Of a DNA stretch of 16,934 bases, positions 9,723-15,420 are shown piece after piece. The notes under the pieces were generated by a model. It ran no database searches. It was not told where the DNA came from and saw only the letters and a list, made by a program, of their open reading frames with translations. The DNA comes from SXOA01 sp051004015 (GTDB taxonomy: Bacteria; Planctomycetota; Planctomycetia; Pirellulales; Pirellulaceae): positions 1 to 16,934 of the forward strand of contig JBPCKT010000064.1 of assembly GCA_051004015.1 (NCBI GenBank), given 5' to 3'. Every line of letters starts with the position of its first letter. Position 1 is the first letter of the stretch. The translations under genes were made by a program, and so were the position numbers.

Positions 9723-9760
9723 ATTCAGCGACTCTGAACCCTGAACTTTGAACCTTGAAC
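9687..9760. repeat. CAAGGTT inverted repeat overlapping a gene end
   Basis: Arm 9687-9711 (begins GTTCAAGGTTCC) and arm 9736-9760 (ends CTTTGAACCTTGAAC) are 25 bases each and match at 23 positions around a 24-base loop. Each arm is itself built of GTTCAAG-like units. It codes for the final residues of the oxidoreductase and could form a hairpin in the 3' end of its transcript. This repeat type is, from memory, common in planctomycete intergenic DNA. Confidence 0.85.
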
Positions 9761-9773
9761 TGTTTCCGCAGGA

Positions 9774-9779
9774 TATAAT
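9774..9779 (+). promoter_or_regulatory. Candidate -10 box TATAAT
   Basis: A perfect TATAAT lies 23 bases before the DUF4058 start. TTGAAC hexamers supplied by the adjacent repeat lie at 9755-9760 (13-base spacer) and 9748-9753 (20-base spacer), neither at the ideal distance. The -10 is therefore suggestive only. Confidence 0.3.
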
Positions 9780-9802
9780 GCAGATGAAAGGGCTGATGTC
9801 TT

Positions 9803-10540
9803 ATGCCACTTCGAGATCATTTCCGTCTGCCGGTCTGGAAACAGGCATCGTGGGAGGGCTTTCATGGCGGCTGGCCAATGACGATGGTGCAACAACTGTC
9901 CAAGGTGTTGCCGGATGAATTCGTGGCCGAACCGCGGGTTCACCTGGGAACCTATTTCGAAATCGACGTCTGTGCCTTTGAAAGCGATGACCTTGACCGG
10001 CCGAGAATAACCCGCGACGGCGATTCCGGAGGGGTGGCGACGGCGACTTGGGCGCCGCCCGAACCGACACTCGATGTGGACACCGATCTAACCGAGCAGT
10101 ACGAGTACGAAGTCCTGGTGTTCGATGAGAGCCGGGGACGGCAATTGGTCGCCGCGGTGGAAATCGTCAGCCCGGCCAATAAGGACCGTCCCGAAAATCG
10201 CCAGGCTTTCGTCTCCAAGTGCGCCGGGCTTTTGCAAAAGCGAGTGTGCGTATCGATCGTCGATCTCGTGACCACGCGGCACTTCAATCTCTATGCCGAC
10301 CTGCTCGAATTAATGCACCGGAGCGATCCCGCGCTGGCCCCGACGCCGCCATCGACTTACGCTGTCACCTGCCGGGGGCATAAGGTAGGAATCCAACCGC
10401 GCTTTCAGACCTGGGCGTATCCCTTGGTTGTTGGCCAGACGCTTCCGACGTTGCCAATCTGGCTCACGGAAGACCTGTGGGTTTCGCTCGATTTGGAATC
10501 CAGTTACGAGGAAACCTGCCGCGCATTGCGGATTCGATGA
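9803..10540 (+). CDS. DUF4058 family protein
   Basis: This 245-aa protein starts MPLRDHF and soon has SWEGFHGGWPMTMV (16-29), then PDEFVAEPRVHLGTYFEIDV. These openings are hallmarks of DUF4058, a family frequent in planctomycetes and cyanobacteria with no established function. Mid-protein, AVEIVSPANKDRPENRQAFVSKC contains an EIVSP...NK...R...F pattern that resembles the core of a PD-(D/E)XK nuclease fold (AVEIxSPxNK), but this link is only my inference. Length fits the family. ATG 9803 is preceded at about 12 bases by AAAGGG. The gene ends 9 bp from the end of convergent hicB. Nothing shows a shared role with the toxin-antitoxin pair. Confidence 0.88.
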   Translation: MPLRDHFRLPVWKQASWEGFHGGWPMTMVQQLSKVLPDEFVAEPRVHLGTYFEIDVCAFESDDLDRPRITRDGDSGGVATATWAPPEPTLDVDTDLTEQYEYEVLVFDESRGRQLVAAVEIVSPANKDRPENRQAFVSKCAGLLQKRVCVSIVDLVTTRHFNLYADLLELMHRSDPALAPTPPSTYAVTCRGHKVGIQPRFQTWAYPLVVGQTLPTLPIWLTEDLWVSLDLESSYEETCRALRIR

Positions 10541-10549
10541 GCTACGGCA

Positions 10550-10780
10550 TCAGCTTGAGCCGGCGAGGGAAACATCGACTTCGACGTACTCACACGTCGA
10601 GCACGGCGGGGGAGCCGTTTCACCATGCAGACGCATCCCTTCGAGGTGGAATTCAATAGCTTCGCGCAGCAGTTGAATGGTCTCGTCCCGAGTTTCGCCA
10701 GCGGCAACACAGCCCGGCAAGTCAGGGACATGACCGCTGTAACCAGTGGCCGTTGGCTCGATCAGAATTGCAAATCGCAT
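10550..10780 (-). CDS. hicB: HicB-family antitoxin
   Basis: This 76-aa protein has the partial RNase H-like fold of HicB antitoxins: MRFAILIEPTATGYSGHVPDLPGC followed by a VAAGETRDETIQLLREAIEFH helix. The PDLPGC...GET pattern is diagnostic. HicB binds and blocks the mRNA interferase HicA and usually represses the operon. No DNA-binding extension is visible after residue 60; the tail EYVEVDVSLAGSS is short, so any autorepression would have to come from elsewhere or be weak. ATG 10780 is preferred over the in-frame TTG six bases earlier because a perfect AGGAGG (10787-10792 on this strand) lies 6 bases before it. It is the second gene of the pair, 23 bp after hicA, as in the classical toxin-first order. 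Confidence 0.9.
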   Translation of the reverse strand: MRFAILIEPTATGYSGHVPDLPGCVAAGETRDETIQLLREAIEFHLEGMRLHGETAPPPCSTCEYVEVDVSLAGSS

Positions 10781-10786
10781 GGTCAA

Positions 10787-10792
10787 CCTCCT
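10787..10792 (-). promoter_or_regulatory. Ribosome binding site of hicB
   Basis: CCTCCT on the plus strand reads AGGAGG on the coding strand, 6 bases ahead of ATG 10780. This consensus site fixes the hicB start and lies in the 23-bp spacer, so the antitoxin has its own strong initiation signal. Confidence 0.8.
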
Positions 10793-10803
10793 ACCGAAGC
10801 TTG

Positions 10804-10992
10804 CTACAACTTTGCCTGTCGCCTGATGCTCCGCTCTGTCTTGGGATCCAAATCGAGGGATGGTTTCCCAGCTATGGTCACGGTCCCAGGCTTGGTAGCA
10901 TGATGATATTGTCGATGACTCCCTTTCTGCCGGACCAAGATCCAGCCGTCTTGCTCAATGAGCTTGATGGCGTCTCGGACCTTCATGGGCAT
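10804..10992 (-). CDS. hicA: HicA-family toxin (mRNA interferase)
   Basis: This 62-aa protein has the small double-stranded-RNA-binding-like fold of HicA: a helix KVRDAIKLIEQDGW, then LVRQKGSHRQYHH with the catalytic His26 of the GSH motif, then a strand TVTIAGKPSLDL and a helix LDPKTERSIRRQAKL. Family members cleave mRNA and stop translation until neutralised by HicB. The His is present, so the toxin looks functional. ATG 10992 is chosen over ATG 10986 (residue 3) because GGAGGAG (11002-11008 on this strand) is 9 bases from the first and 15 from the second. It is the first gene of the pair, so any promoter lies above about 11010, between it and the divergent small gene at 11080. Confidence 0.9.
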   Translation of the reverse strand: MPMKVRDAIKLIEQDGWILVRQKGSHRQYHHATKPGTVTIAGKPSLDLDPKTERSIRRQAKL

Positions 10993-11001
10993 TGCAAGAA
11001 T

Positions 11002-11008
11002 CTCCTCC
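11002..11008 (-). promoter_or_regulatory. Ribosome binding site of hicA
   Basis: CTCCTCC on the plus strand reads GGAGGAG on the coding strand, 9 bases ahead of ATG 10992. It favours the first of two close in-frame ATG codons. Confidence 0.7.
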
Positions 11009-11079
11009 TATCAAGATACCATCGCGGCGCAAAGACGTCATCTGGTTTCTAGCAGGCCCTTCCTGAGCAAGACATTCAA

Positions 11080-11445
11080 ATGCGCTGCGAAGAAGGCTAT
11101 CACTGCGATGTCTGCGGCCAGGATGTGGAAAACATCTGGGAAAGCGATCTGTACCTCCGCTACGTCATCGGCCTGATCGACCCTGAGACGCTGCACACCA
11201 CCAAGGAGCGGCACATCGGGTGCAACCCGGCGCTGGCCCAGTTCATAGTCGATCCCGAATTTGACCCTGTTGGCGCTACCGGCGATTTCCGCAAGGAGCA
11301 GCTCGATCCGCAATTCGTGCAGGAGCGAGAGACGCTCATCACCCGCGGCTGGCGGCGGCTCAAGGAATTGAGCACTCTGGAGGGGCTTTCGCTTCTGGAG
11401 TATCCGCTGGAGGAGGTGCGTGAGCGGATGAAGAGAGAGGCTTGA
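11080..11445 (+). CDS. Hypothetical protein with a CxxC...HxxC motif, 121 aa
   Basis: I do not recognise a family. The N-terminus holds C9-x2-C12 (HCDVCGQDV) and H45-x2-C48 (ERHIGCNP), which could bind one zinc ion as a small ribbon or treble-clef-like unit. Additional Cys3 and His8 lie close to the first pair. The second half (70-121) is charged and helical (KEQLDPQFVQERETL, LEEVRERMKREA). Codon use matches the confident genes. An in-frame TAG at 11050 and the lack of any other start make ATG 11080 the start, though no good ribosome binding site precedes it. It diverges from hicA and faces the BatA-like gene across a perfect 18-bp hairpin. Zinc binding is inferred. Confidence 0.65.
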   Translation: MRCEEGYHCDVCGQDVENIWESDLYLRYVIGLIDPETLHTTKERHIGCNPALAQFIVDPEFDPVGATGDFRKEQLDPQFVQERETLITRGWRRLKELSTLEGLSLLEYPLEEVRERMKREA

Positions 11446-11451
11446 GAAACA

Positions 11452-11498
11452 CTCCTACTCCTACTCGTCGGCACTCAGAAGACGAGTAGGAGTAGGAG
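11452..11498. terminator. Perfect 18-bp hairpin between convergent genes
   Basis: Arms CTCCTACTCCTACTCGTC (11452-11469) and their exact complement (11481-11498) enclose an 11-base loop. It starts 6 bases after the stop at 11445 and ends 32 bases before the end of the minus-strand gene, so it could end transcription from both sides. There is no U-run, and the GAGTAG-type units continue to about 11522, so it may equally be a dispersed repeat that happens to act as a terminator. Confidence 0.6.
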
Positions 11499-11530
11499 CA
11501 AGAGTAGGATTAAGATTAAGAGTGCGTAGG

Positions 11531-13630
11531 CTACAGGTACACCCGCTTGTTGTAGATGTACCACTCAAAAATCAGCAGGCCGACGGCGCCGAGGAGCAGC
11601 CATTTCCAGATTTCCTGGCGGGCGCTTTGCTTGCTGAGCGTGGCCTCCACCACGTCGTGCTGGATGTCCAGGCGGTAGGCAGGGAAGATGTCGCACTCCT
11701 GCTCGTCGAAGAGGTTGACGACGAACTTCTGGCTGACCTTGGCCCCGGTCCCCTCGCGGACGTCGTAGACGCCAATGTCGTCGGTCTTGCCGAAGACGTA
11801 GGTGTTCTGGGTTTCGCGCGGGACCTCGAAGCCGTCGCCGCGCGGGGCTTGCACCAGCAGGGTCTTAACGGGGATTTCCGCCCGCAGGGTGACCGGCATG
11901 CCGGGCCGCGTCGTCGGCGCGTTGGCCCCGGACTTCACCCCGCCGAGATACCGCACCGCGTTCATCATGAACACCGGAAAACTTCGCTGTATCATCCAGT
12001 CTGTGTTGGCCGCGTGCTCGCCGTCCTTGTTGGTGCTGTAGATTTCAAAGCCCAGCACCGCGTCTTCAAAGCCGCCGCGGGGAGCGATGCAGTACAGCGG
12101 GCCGACGTGGAAGTCGAGCAGCACCAACATACCGGGTGGACCCTTGAGCGGCGTCGCCTCCGCAATCGCCACGTTTCCGCTCATCTTCACCAATTGTGTG
12201 AGGGGATGGACCTGATCGGTGTCGGTGAGAATAGGACCGGCGACTTTTTCTTTCATGATCGTGCCCCAGCCGGCGACGGGGGGAACGCGGCCGATGAAGA
12301 GCGTGTTACAGGCGGGCATCTCCTTTTCCGCGGCGGGAGCACACTGGTCGTAGATGACCAGGTCGTACGCCCCTTCCTGCAACTGCTTTTTGATGTCCTT
12401 GTCCGCCAGCTTCGCGGGCTCGACGATCGTAACGGTCGCCACCTTCTGTGATTCGGAGGTGGAGAGGGCCAGCATCAGGGCATCGTTCCCCGGCGTGGCC
12501 AGCAGCACCTTGGCGGGGCGGGGGGCGCTGACGACGGCATAGGCCTTGTTGTCCGCCGATAGATAGTCCTCGACATCGGTCCCTAGGGGCTTGATTTCCA
12601 GACGCAGGATGCCATCCTTCTCCAGCTCGGCGGTGCGGGCCAGCTCGAATTTGATGCCGGCGATGGTGGGGACCTGGGGCAAAATTTCCTCCACCCCGGC
12701 TGCGGATTTTGCGACCTTGAACTGGCGGGCGGGGAGGCTGACTTTCTGGGCATCGGCCAGGGTGCCGTTGATGTAGAGCGAGGCCTCCATCGTGGCCGGT
12801 TTGAAGCCAAAATTCTCGATGCGGGCAAAGGCTTCGACTTTTTCCGGCTTATCGGGATGATGGTCGGTGCTGAAGGCCACGATGGCCACGTTGCCACAAG
12901 TTTCGCTGCCGATCTTCTGAAAAACGGGCTCGAGATTGCCGACCTGGAAATTCTTGACCGACGCCAGCTTGCCGTCCGTAAAAATATAAAGCGTGGCGGG
13001 CATCGCCTCCGCAAAACCGACGTCCCCTTTGCTCGGGTCGCCGGACTGCCCCGGATTGGCCAGACCGGAGGCCGCGCGGAGGGCCTCATTCAGGTCGGTG
13101 GTGTGATTGGTCTGCGAGATCATGTCCACCTTCGTCCGCAGCAGCTTGCGGTCGCCGGTGTAGCTCTGGTCCGGCGTTGCCCGGTTGGAGAAGCTGATGA
13201 TCATGGCCTGGTCACCGGTTTGCATCTGCTCGATCAGTCCCTTGACCTGTTTTTTGGCCTCGTCCAGGCGCGTCGGCCCCACGTCGCTGGCCCCCATGCT
13301 GGCGGACTTGTCAATCAGAAAGATGAAGCGATGGCCGATCAGCTCCGTCCCCTTCCAGCCCGGCCGCAAAAGCGTAATCGCCAGCAGCACAATCAACAGC
13401 AGTTGCAACAGCAGCAGCAAGCTCTGCCGCAAGCGCTGCCAGAGGGAGTTGACGTGCAAATCCTCAATCGTGCGGCTCCAGAGATATGTGCTGGGAACCG
13501 CCAGCGGCTGGCGTTTGAGCTTGAGGAAGTACAGCGCCAGGATCGCCGGCGGAATCAGGGCCAGGAGTCCCCAGCCCCACAGCGGGAGAGAATTGATGAT
13601 GTCGGCGAAGAGAATCGGCGCGAGGGGCAT
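11531..13630 (-). CDS. BatA-like membrane protein with a von Willebrand factor A domain
   Basis: The product is 699 aa. The N-terminus carries the BatA-type two-helix unit: helix 16-36 (LWGWGLLALIPPAILALYF), LKLKRQPLAVPSTYLW, and helix 70-88. A VWA domain follows (about 102-250) with the metal-site motif D107-K-S109-A-S111, a Thr near 177-178 (NHTTDL) and FTDGK at 217-221, so divalent metal binding seems intact. A long beta-rich region (about 250-660) and a final membrane helix (676-692) complete it. Such proteins are membrane-anchored, usually in MoxR-DUF58-BatA clusters, with roles in stress or protein assembly mostly inferred. Here no MoxR or DUF58 gene lies beside it. ATG 13630 is used, but a TTG at 13648 with GGCGGA upstream is a real alternative. 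It diverges from ribE. Confidence 0.87.
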   Translation of the reverse strand: MPLAPILFADIINSLPLWGWGLLALIPPAILALYFLKLKRQPLAVPSTYLWSRTIEDLHVNSLWQRLRQSLLLLLQLLLIVLLAITLLRPGWKGTELIGHRFIFLIDKSASMGASDVGPTRLDEAKKQVKGLIEQMQTGDQAMIISFSNRATPDQSYTGDRKLLRTKVDMISQTNHTTDLNEALRAASGLANPGQSGDPSKGDVGFAEAMPATLYIFTDGKLASVKNFQVGNLEPVFQKIGSETCGNVAIVAFSTDHHPDKPEKVEAFARIENFGFKPATMEASLYINGTLADAQKVSLPARQFKVAKSAAGVEEILPQVPTIAGIKFELARTAELEKDGILRLEIKPLGTDVEDYLSADNKAYAVVSAPRPAKVLLATPGNDALMLALSTSESQKVATVTIVEPAKLADKDIKKQLQEGAYDLVIYDQCAPAAEKEMPACNTLFIGRVPPVAGWGTIMKEKVAGPILTDTDQVHPLTQLVKMSGNVAIAEATPLKGPPGMLVLLDFHVGPLYCIAPRGGFEDAVLGFEIYSTNKDGEHAANTDWMIQRSFPVFMMNAVRYLGGVKSGANAPTTRPGMPVTLRAEIPVKTLLVQAPRGDGFEVPRETQNTYVFGKTDDIGVYDVREGTGAKVSQKFVVNLFDEQECDIFPAYRLDIQHDVVEATLSKQSARQEIWKWLLLGAVGLLIFEWYIYNKRVYL

Positions 13631-13674
13631 ATGTTGATTATGCACCAAAGAATTCCGCCGCTGTACTAGGCAGG

Positions 13675-13706
13675 GCCTCTCCCTCGCTTGCGCGTCGGGC
13701 TAGTGT
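13675..13706. repeat. Dispersed repeat upstream of riboflavin synthase
   Basis: The sequence CTCGCTTGCGCGTCGGGCTA (13683-13702) reads SPTRKRG on the opposite strand. From memory, that peptide is a frequent spurious translation in planctomycete genomes, marking a widespread short repeat. Here it fills part of the 105-bp region between the divergent BatA-like gene and ribE. Confidence 0.5.
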
Positions 13707-13735
13707 TCGGGCCGCAGCAAGGTAACATGGCTGGT

Positions 13736-14338
13736 ATGTTCACCGGCCTTGTGGAAACCGTCGGAATCGTCGACTCCGTGCGCACGGAAGGGCCGGGGGT
13801 CCGGCTGCTGGTTCGCGCCGGGGATGTGGCAGCGGATGCGAATTTGGGTGACAGCATCGCCATCAATGGCTGCTGCTTGACGGTGGTCGAAAAGAGCGGC
13901 GAAACAATCGGCTTTGACGCTGGCAGCGAAACCCTCAGCCGCACGAACCTCGGAAAACTCGCCCCCAGCAGCCGCGTGAATCTGGAGCGGTCGCTGAAGG
14001 TCGGCGACCGGCTGGGAGGGCACTACGTCAGCGGCCACATCGACGCCGTCGGCACGCTGGAGCAGGTGAAGCAGGAAGGGGCCTGGGCGTTCTACTGGTT
14101 CCGCGTCCCCGAGGAACTCTCGCGGCAAATGGCGAGCAAAGCCTCCGTCGCCGTGGACGGCGTCAGCCTCACGCTCGTCGACGTCGAGTCCGGCCTCTTC
14201 AGCGTCGCCCTCATCCCCCACACCCTAGAAGTCACCACCCTCGGCAAACTCATCCCCGGCGACGCCGTGAACATCGAAACCGACATCCTGGCGAAGTACG
14301 TCGAGCAGCAACTCAAATTCATGGAATTACCTTTCTAA
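13736..14338 (+). CDS. ribE: Riboflavin synthase, alpha chain
   Basis: The enzyme joins two 6,7-dimethyl-8-ribityllumazine molecules to give riboflavin, the last step of the pathway, as a cytoplasmic trimer. The product is 200 aa, the usual length. It begins MFTGLVETVG, the family signature. The first lumazine-binding barrel includes GDSIAINGCCLTV (38-50). The second starts GGHYVSGHID (94-103) and includes SVAVDGVSLTLV (137-148). NIETDILAKYVE (179-190) closes it. ATG 13736 was chosen over 13727 and 13688 because the conserved MFTG must be the N-terminus. A GCAAGG lies 14 bases upstream. No FMN riboswitch is visible in the short leader. rsmA follows 117 bp later on the same strand across a hairpin array. 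The other riboflavin genes are not here. The symbol could be ribC or ribE by species. Confidence 0.95.
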   Translation: MFTGLVETVGIVDSVRTEGPGVRLLVRAGDVAADANLGDSIAINGCCLTVVEKSGETIGFDAGSETLSRTNLGKLAPSSRVNLERSLKVGDRLGGHYVSGHIDAVGTLEQVKQEGAWAFYWFRVPEELSRQMASKASVAVDGVSLTLVDVESGLFSVALIPHTLEVTTLGKLIPGDAVNIETDILAKYVEQQLKFMELPF

Positions 14339-14340
14339 CT

Positions 14341-14438
14341 GCGTCCCAAGCTCTGCTTGGGACGCAAAGTAACGAAGCTCTGCTTCGAAAACACCAAGCG
14401 GAGCTTGCAAACGTGGATTCCCAAGCAGAGCTTGGGAA
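14341..14438. repeat. Four-hairpin array between ribE and rsmA
   Basis: Hairpin A: GCGTCCCAAGC (14341-14351), loop TCT, GCTTGGGACGC (14355-14365), a perfect 11-bp stem 2 bases after the ribE stop. Hairpin B: CGAAGC (14373-14378), TCT, GCTTCG (14382-14387). Hairpin C: CAAGC (14395-14399), GGA, GCTTG (14403-14407). Hairpin D: TTCCCAAGC (14418-14426), AGA, GCTTGGGAA (14430-14438). All share a GC-(TCY)-GC or reverse core. C and D on the minus strand repeat the pair at 43-88. Confidence 0.9.
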
Positions 14439-14455
14439 CCAGAACAATCTTTCCT

Positions 14456-15352
14456 ATGCCTAGTTCCCGCCAAACCATCTCCTACCTCACCGCCCGTTTC
14501 CGCGAGGCGGGGATTCGCCCGGACGTGCGACATGGGCAGAACTTCCTCATTGACCTCAATCTGCTCGACCTGCTGCTCAACGCGGCCGACATCCAGCCGA
14601 CGGATGTGATCCTGGAAGTCGGCACCGGCATGGGCTCGCTCACCGCGCGGATGGCCGAAAAGGCGGCTGCGGTGGTGACGGTCGAGATTGACGAGCGGAT
14701 GTACGCTCTGGCCTCGGAGGAGCTGACGGATTATTCCAATGTCTTGATGCTGCAAGTCGACGCGCTCAAATCCAAGAACCATCTGGAGCCTGAGGTCATC
14801 GCGGTCGTTAAAGAGCAACTGGAAATCGACCCCGCCCGCCGCTTCAAGTTGGTGGCCAACTTGCCGTACAACATCGCCACGCCGATTCTCTCCAACCTGC
14901 TGACCTGCGACGTAGTGCCGCTCTCGATGACCGCGACGATCCAGAAGGAGCTGGCCGAGCGGATGGTCGCCGTACCTTCCACCAAGGACTACAGCGCCCT
15001 CTCCATCTGGATGCAGGCACTTTGCGACATCCAAATTGTCCGCATTCTTCCCCCACAGGTCTTCTGGCCCAAGCCCAAGGTCCATTCCGCCATCATCCAC
15101 ATCGTTCCCAGCCCCGAAAAACGCGAACGCATCCCCGACCTGACCTTTTTTCACGACTTCGTCCGCTCCCTCTTCCTCCACCGCCGCAAATACCTCCGCG
15201 GCGTCCTGATCGTCATGCTCAAAGAGCGAGTCGAAAAACAAATCATCGACGAGCTGCTGGCGGCGTTTCAGTTTCCGGAAGATGTGCGGGCGGAGCAGCT
15301 TGATGTGGAGACGATTTTGGCTCTGAGTGAAGCGGTGAAAGACCTGGCGTGA
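14456..15352 (+). CDS. rsmA: 16S rRNA (adenine-N6,N6)-dimethyltransferase
   Basis: RsmA (KsgA) dimethylates two adjacent adenines near the 3' end of 16S rRNA and acts late in small-subunit assembly, using S-adenosylmethionine. The product is 298 aa. Motifs: GQNFLID (27-33), the SAM-binding EVGTGMGSLT (54-63), EID (77-79), the catalytic NLPYNI (135-140), and the C-terminal FWPKPKVHSAII (203-214). EVGTGMG replaces the common E-IGPGxG, a mild variant. Residues 104-128 form a longer charged insertion than usual before the catalytic motif. ATG 14456 was chosen because the only upstream extension (TTG 14357) translates the hairpin array, and the family starts just ahead of GQNF. No Shine-Dalgarno sequence is visible. 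The four-hairpin array immediately upstream may influence its expression. Confidence 0.95.
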   Translation: MPSSRQTISYLTARFREAGIRPDVRHGQNFLIDLNLLDLLLNAADIQPTDVILEVGTGMGSLTARMAEKAAAVVTVEIDERMYALASEELTDYSNVLMLQVDALKSKNHLEPEVIAVVKEQLEIDPARRFKLVANLPYNIATPILSNLLTCDVVPLSMTATIQKELAERMVAVPSTKDYSALSIWMQALCDIQIVRILPPQVFWPKPKVHSAIIHIVPSPEKRERIPDLTFFHDFVRSLFLHRRKYLRGVLIVMLKERVEKQIIDELLAAFQFPEDVRAEQLDVETILALSEAVKDLA

Positions 15353-15420
15353 TTTCGGCATCCATTGCCGCCATCTATACTGGCAGGTCCCATCTCCCCT
15401 CCAGCCGCTGGAACCTACCG

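Noticed and set aside
12857..13669. A 270-codon plus-strand frame opposite the BatA-like gene
   Set aside because: It is rich in Gln, Arg and Gly low-complexity runs and lies against a clear VWA domain.
13631..13735. Possible FMN riboswitch ahead of ribE
   Set aside because: The leader is about 105 bp and part of it is a dispersed repeat. The conserved RFN-element core was not seen.
14327..15361. A 344-codon minus-strand frame opposite rsmA
   Set aside because: It is a shadow frame with no motif; rsmA motifs are intact on the other strand.
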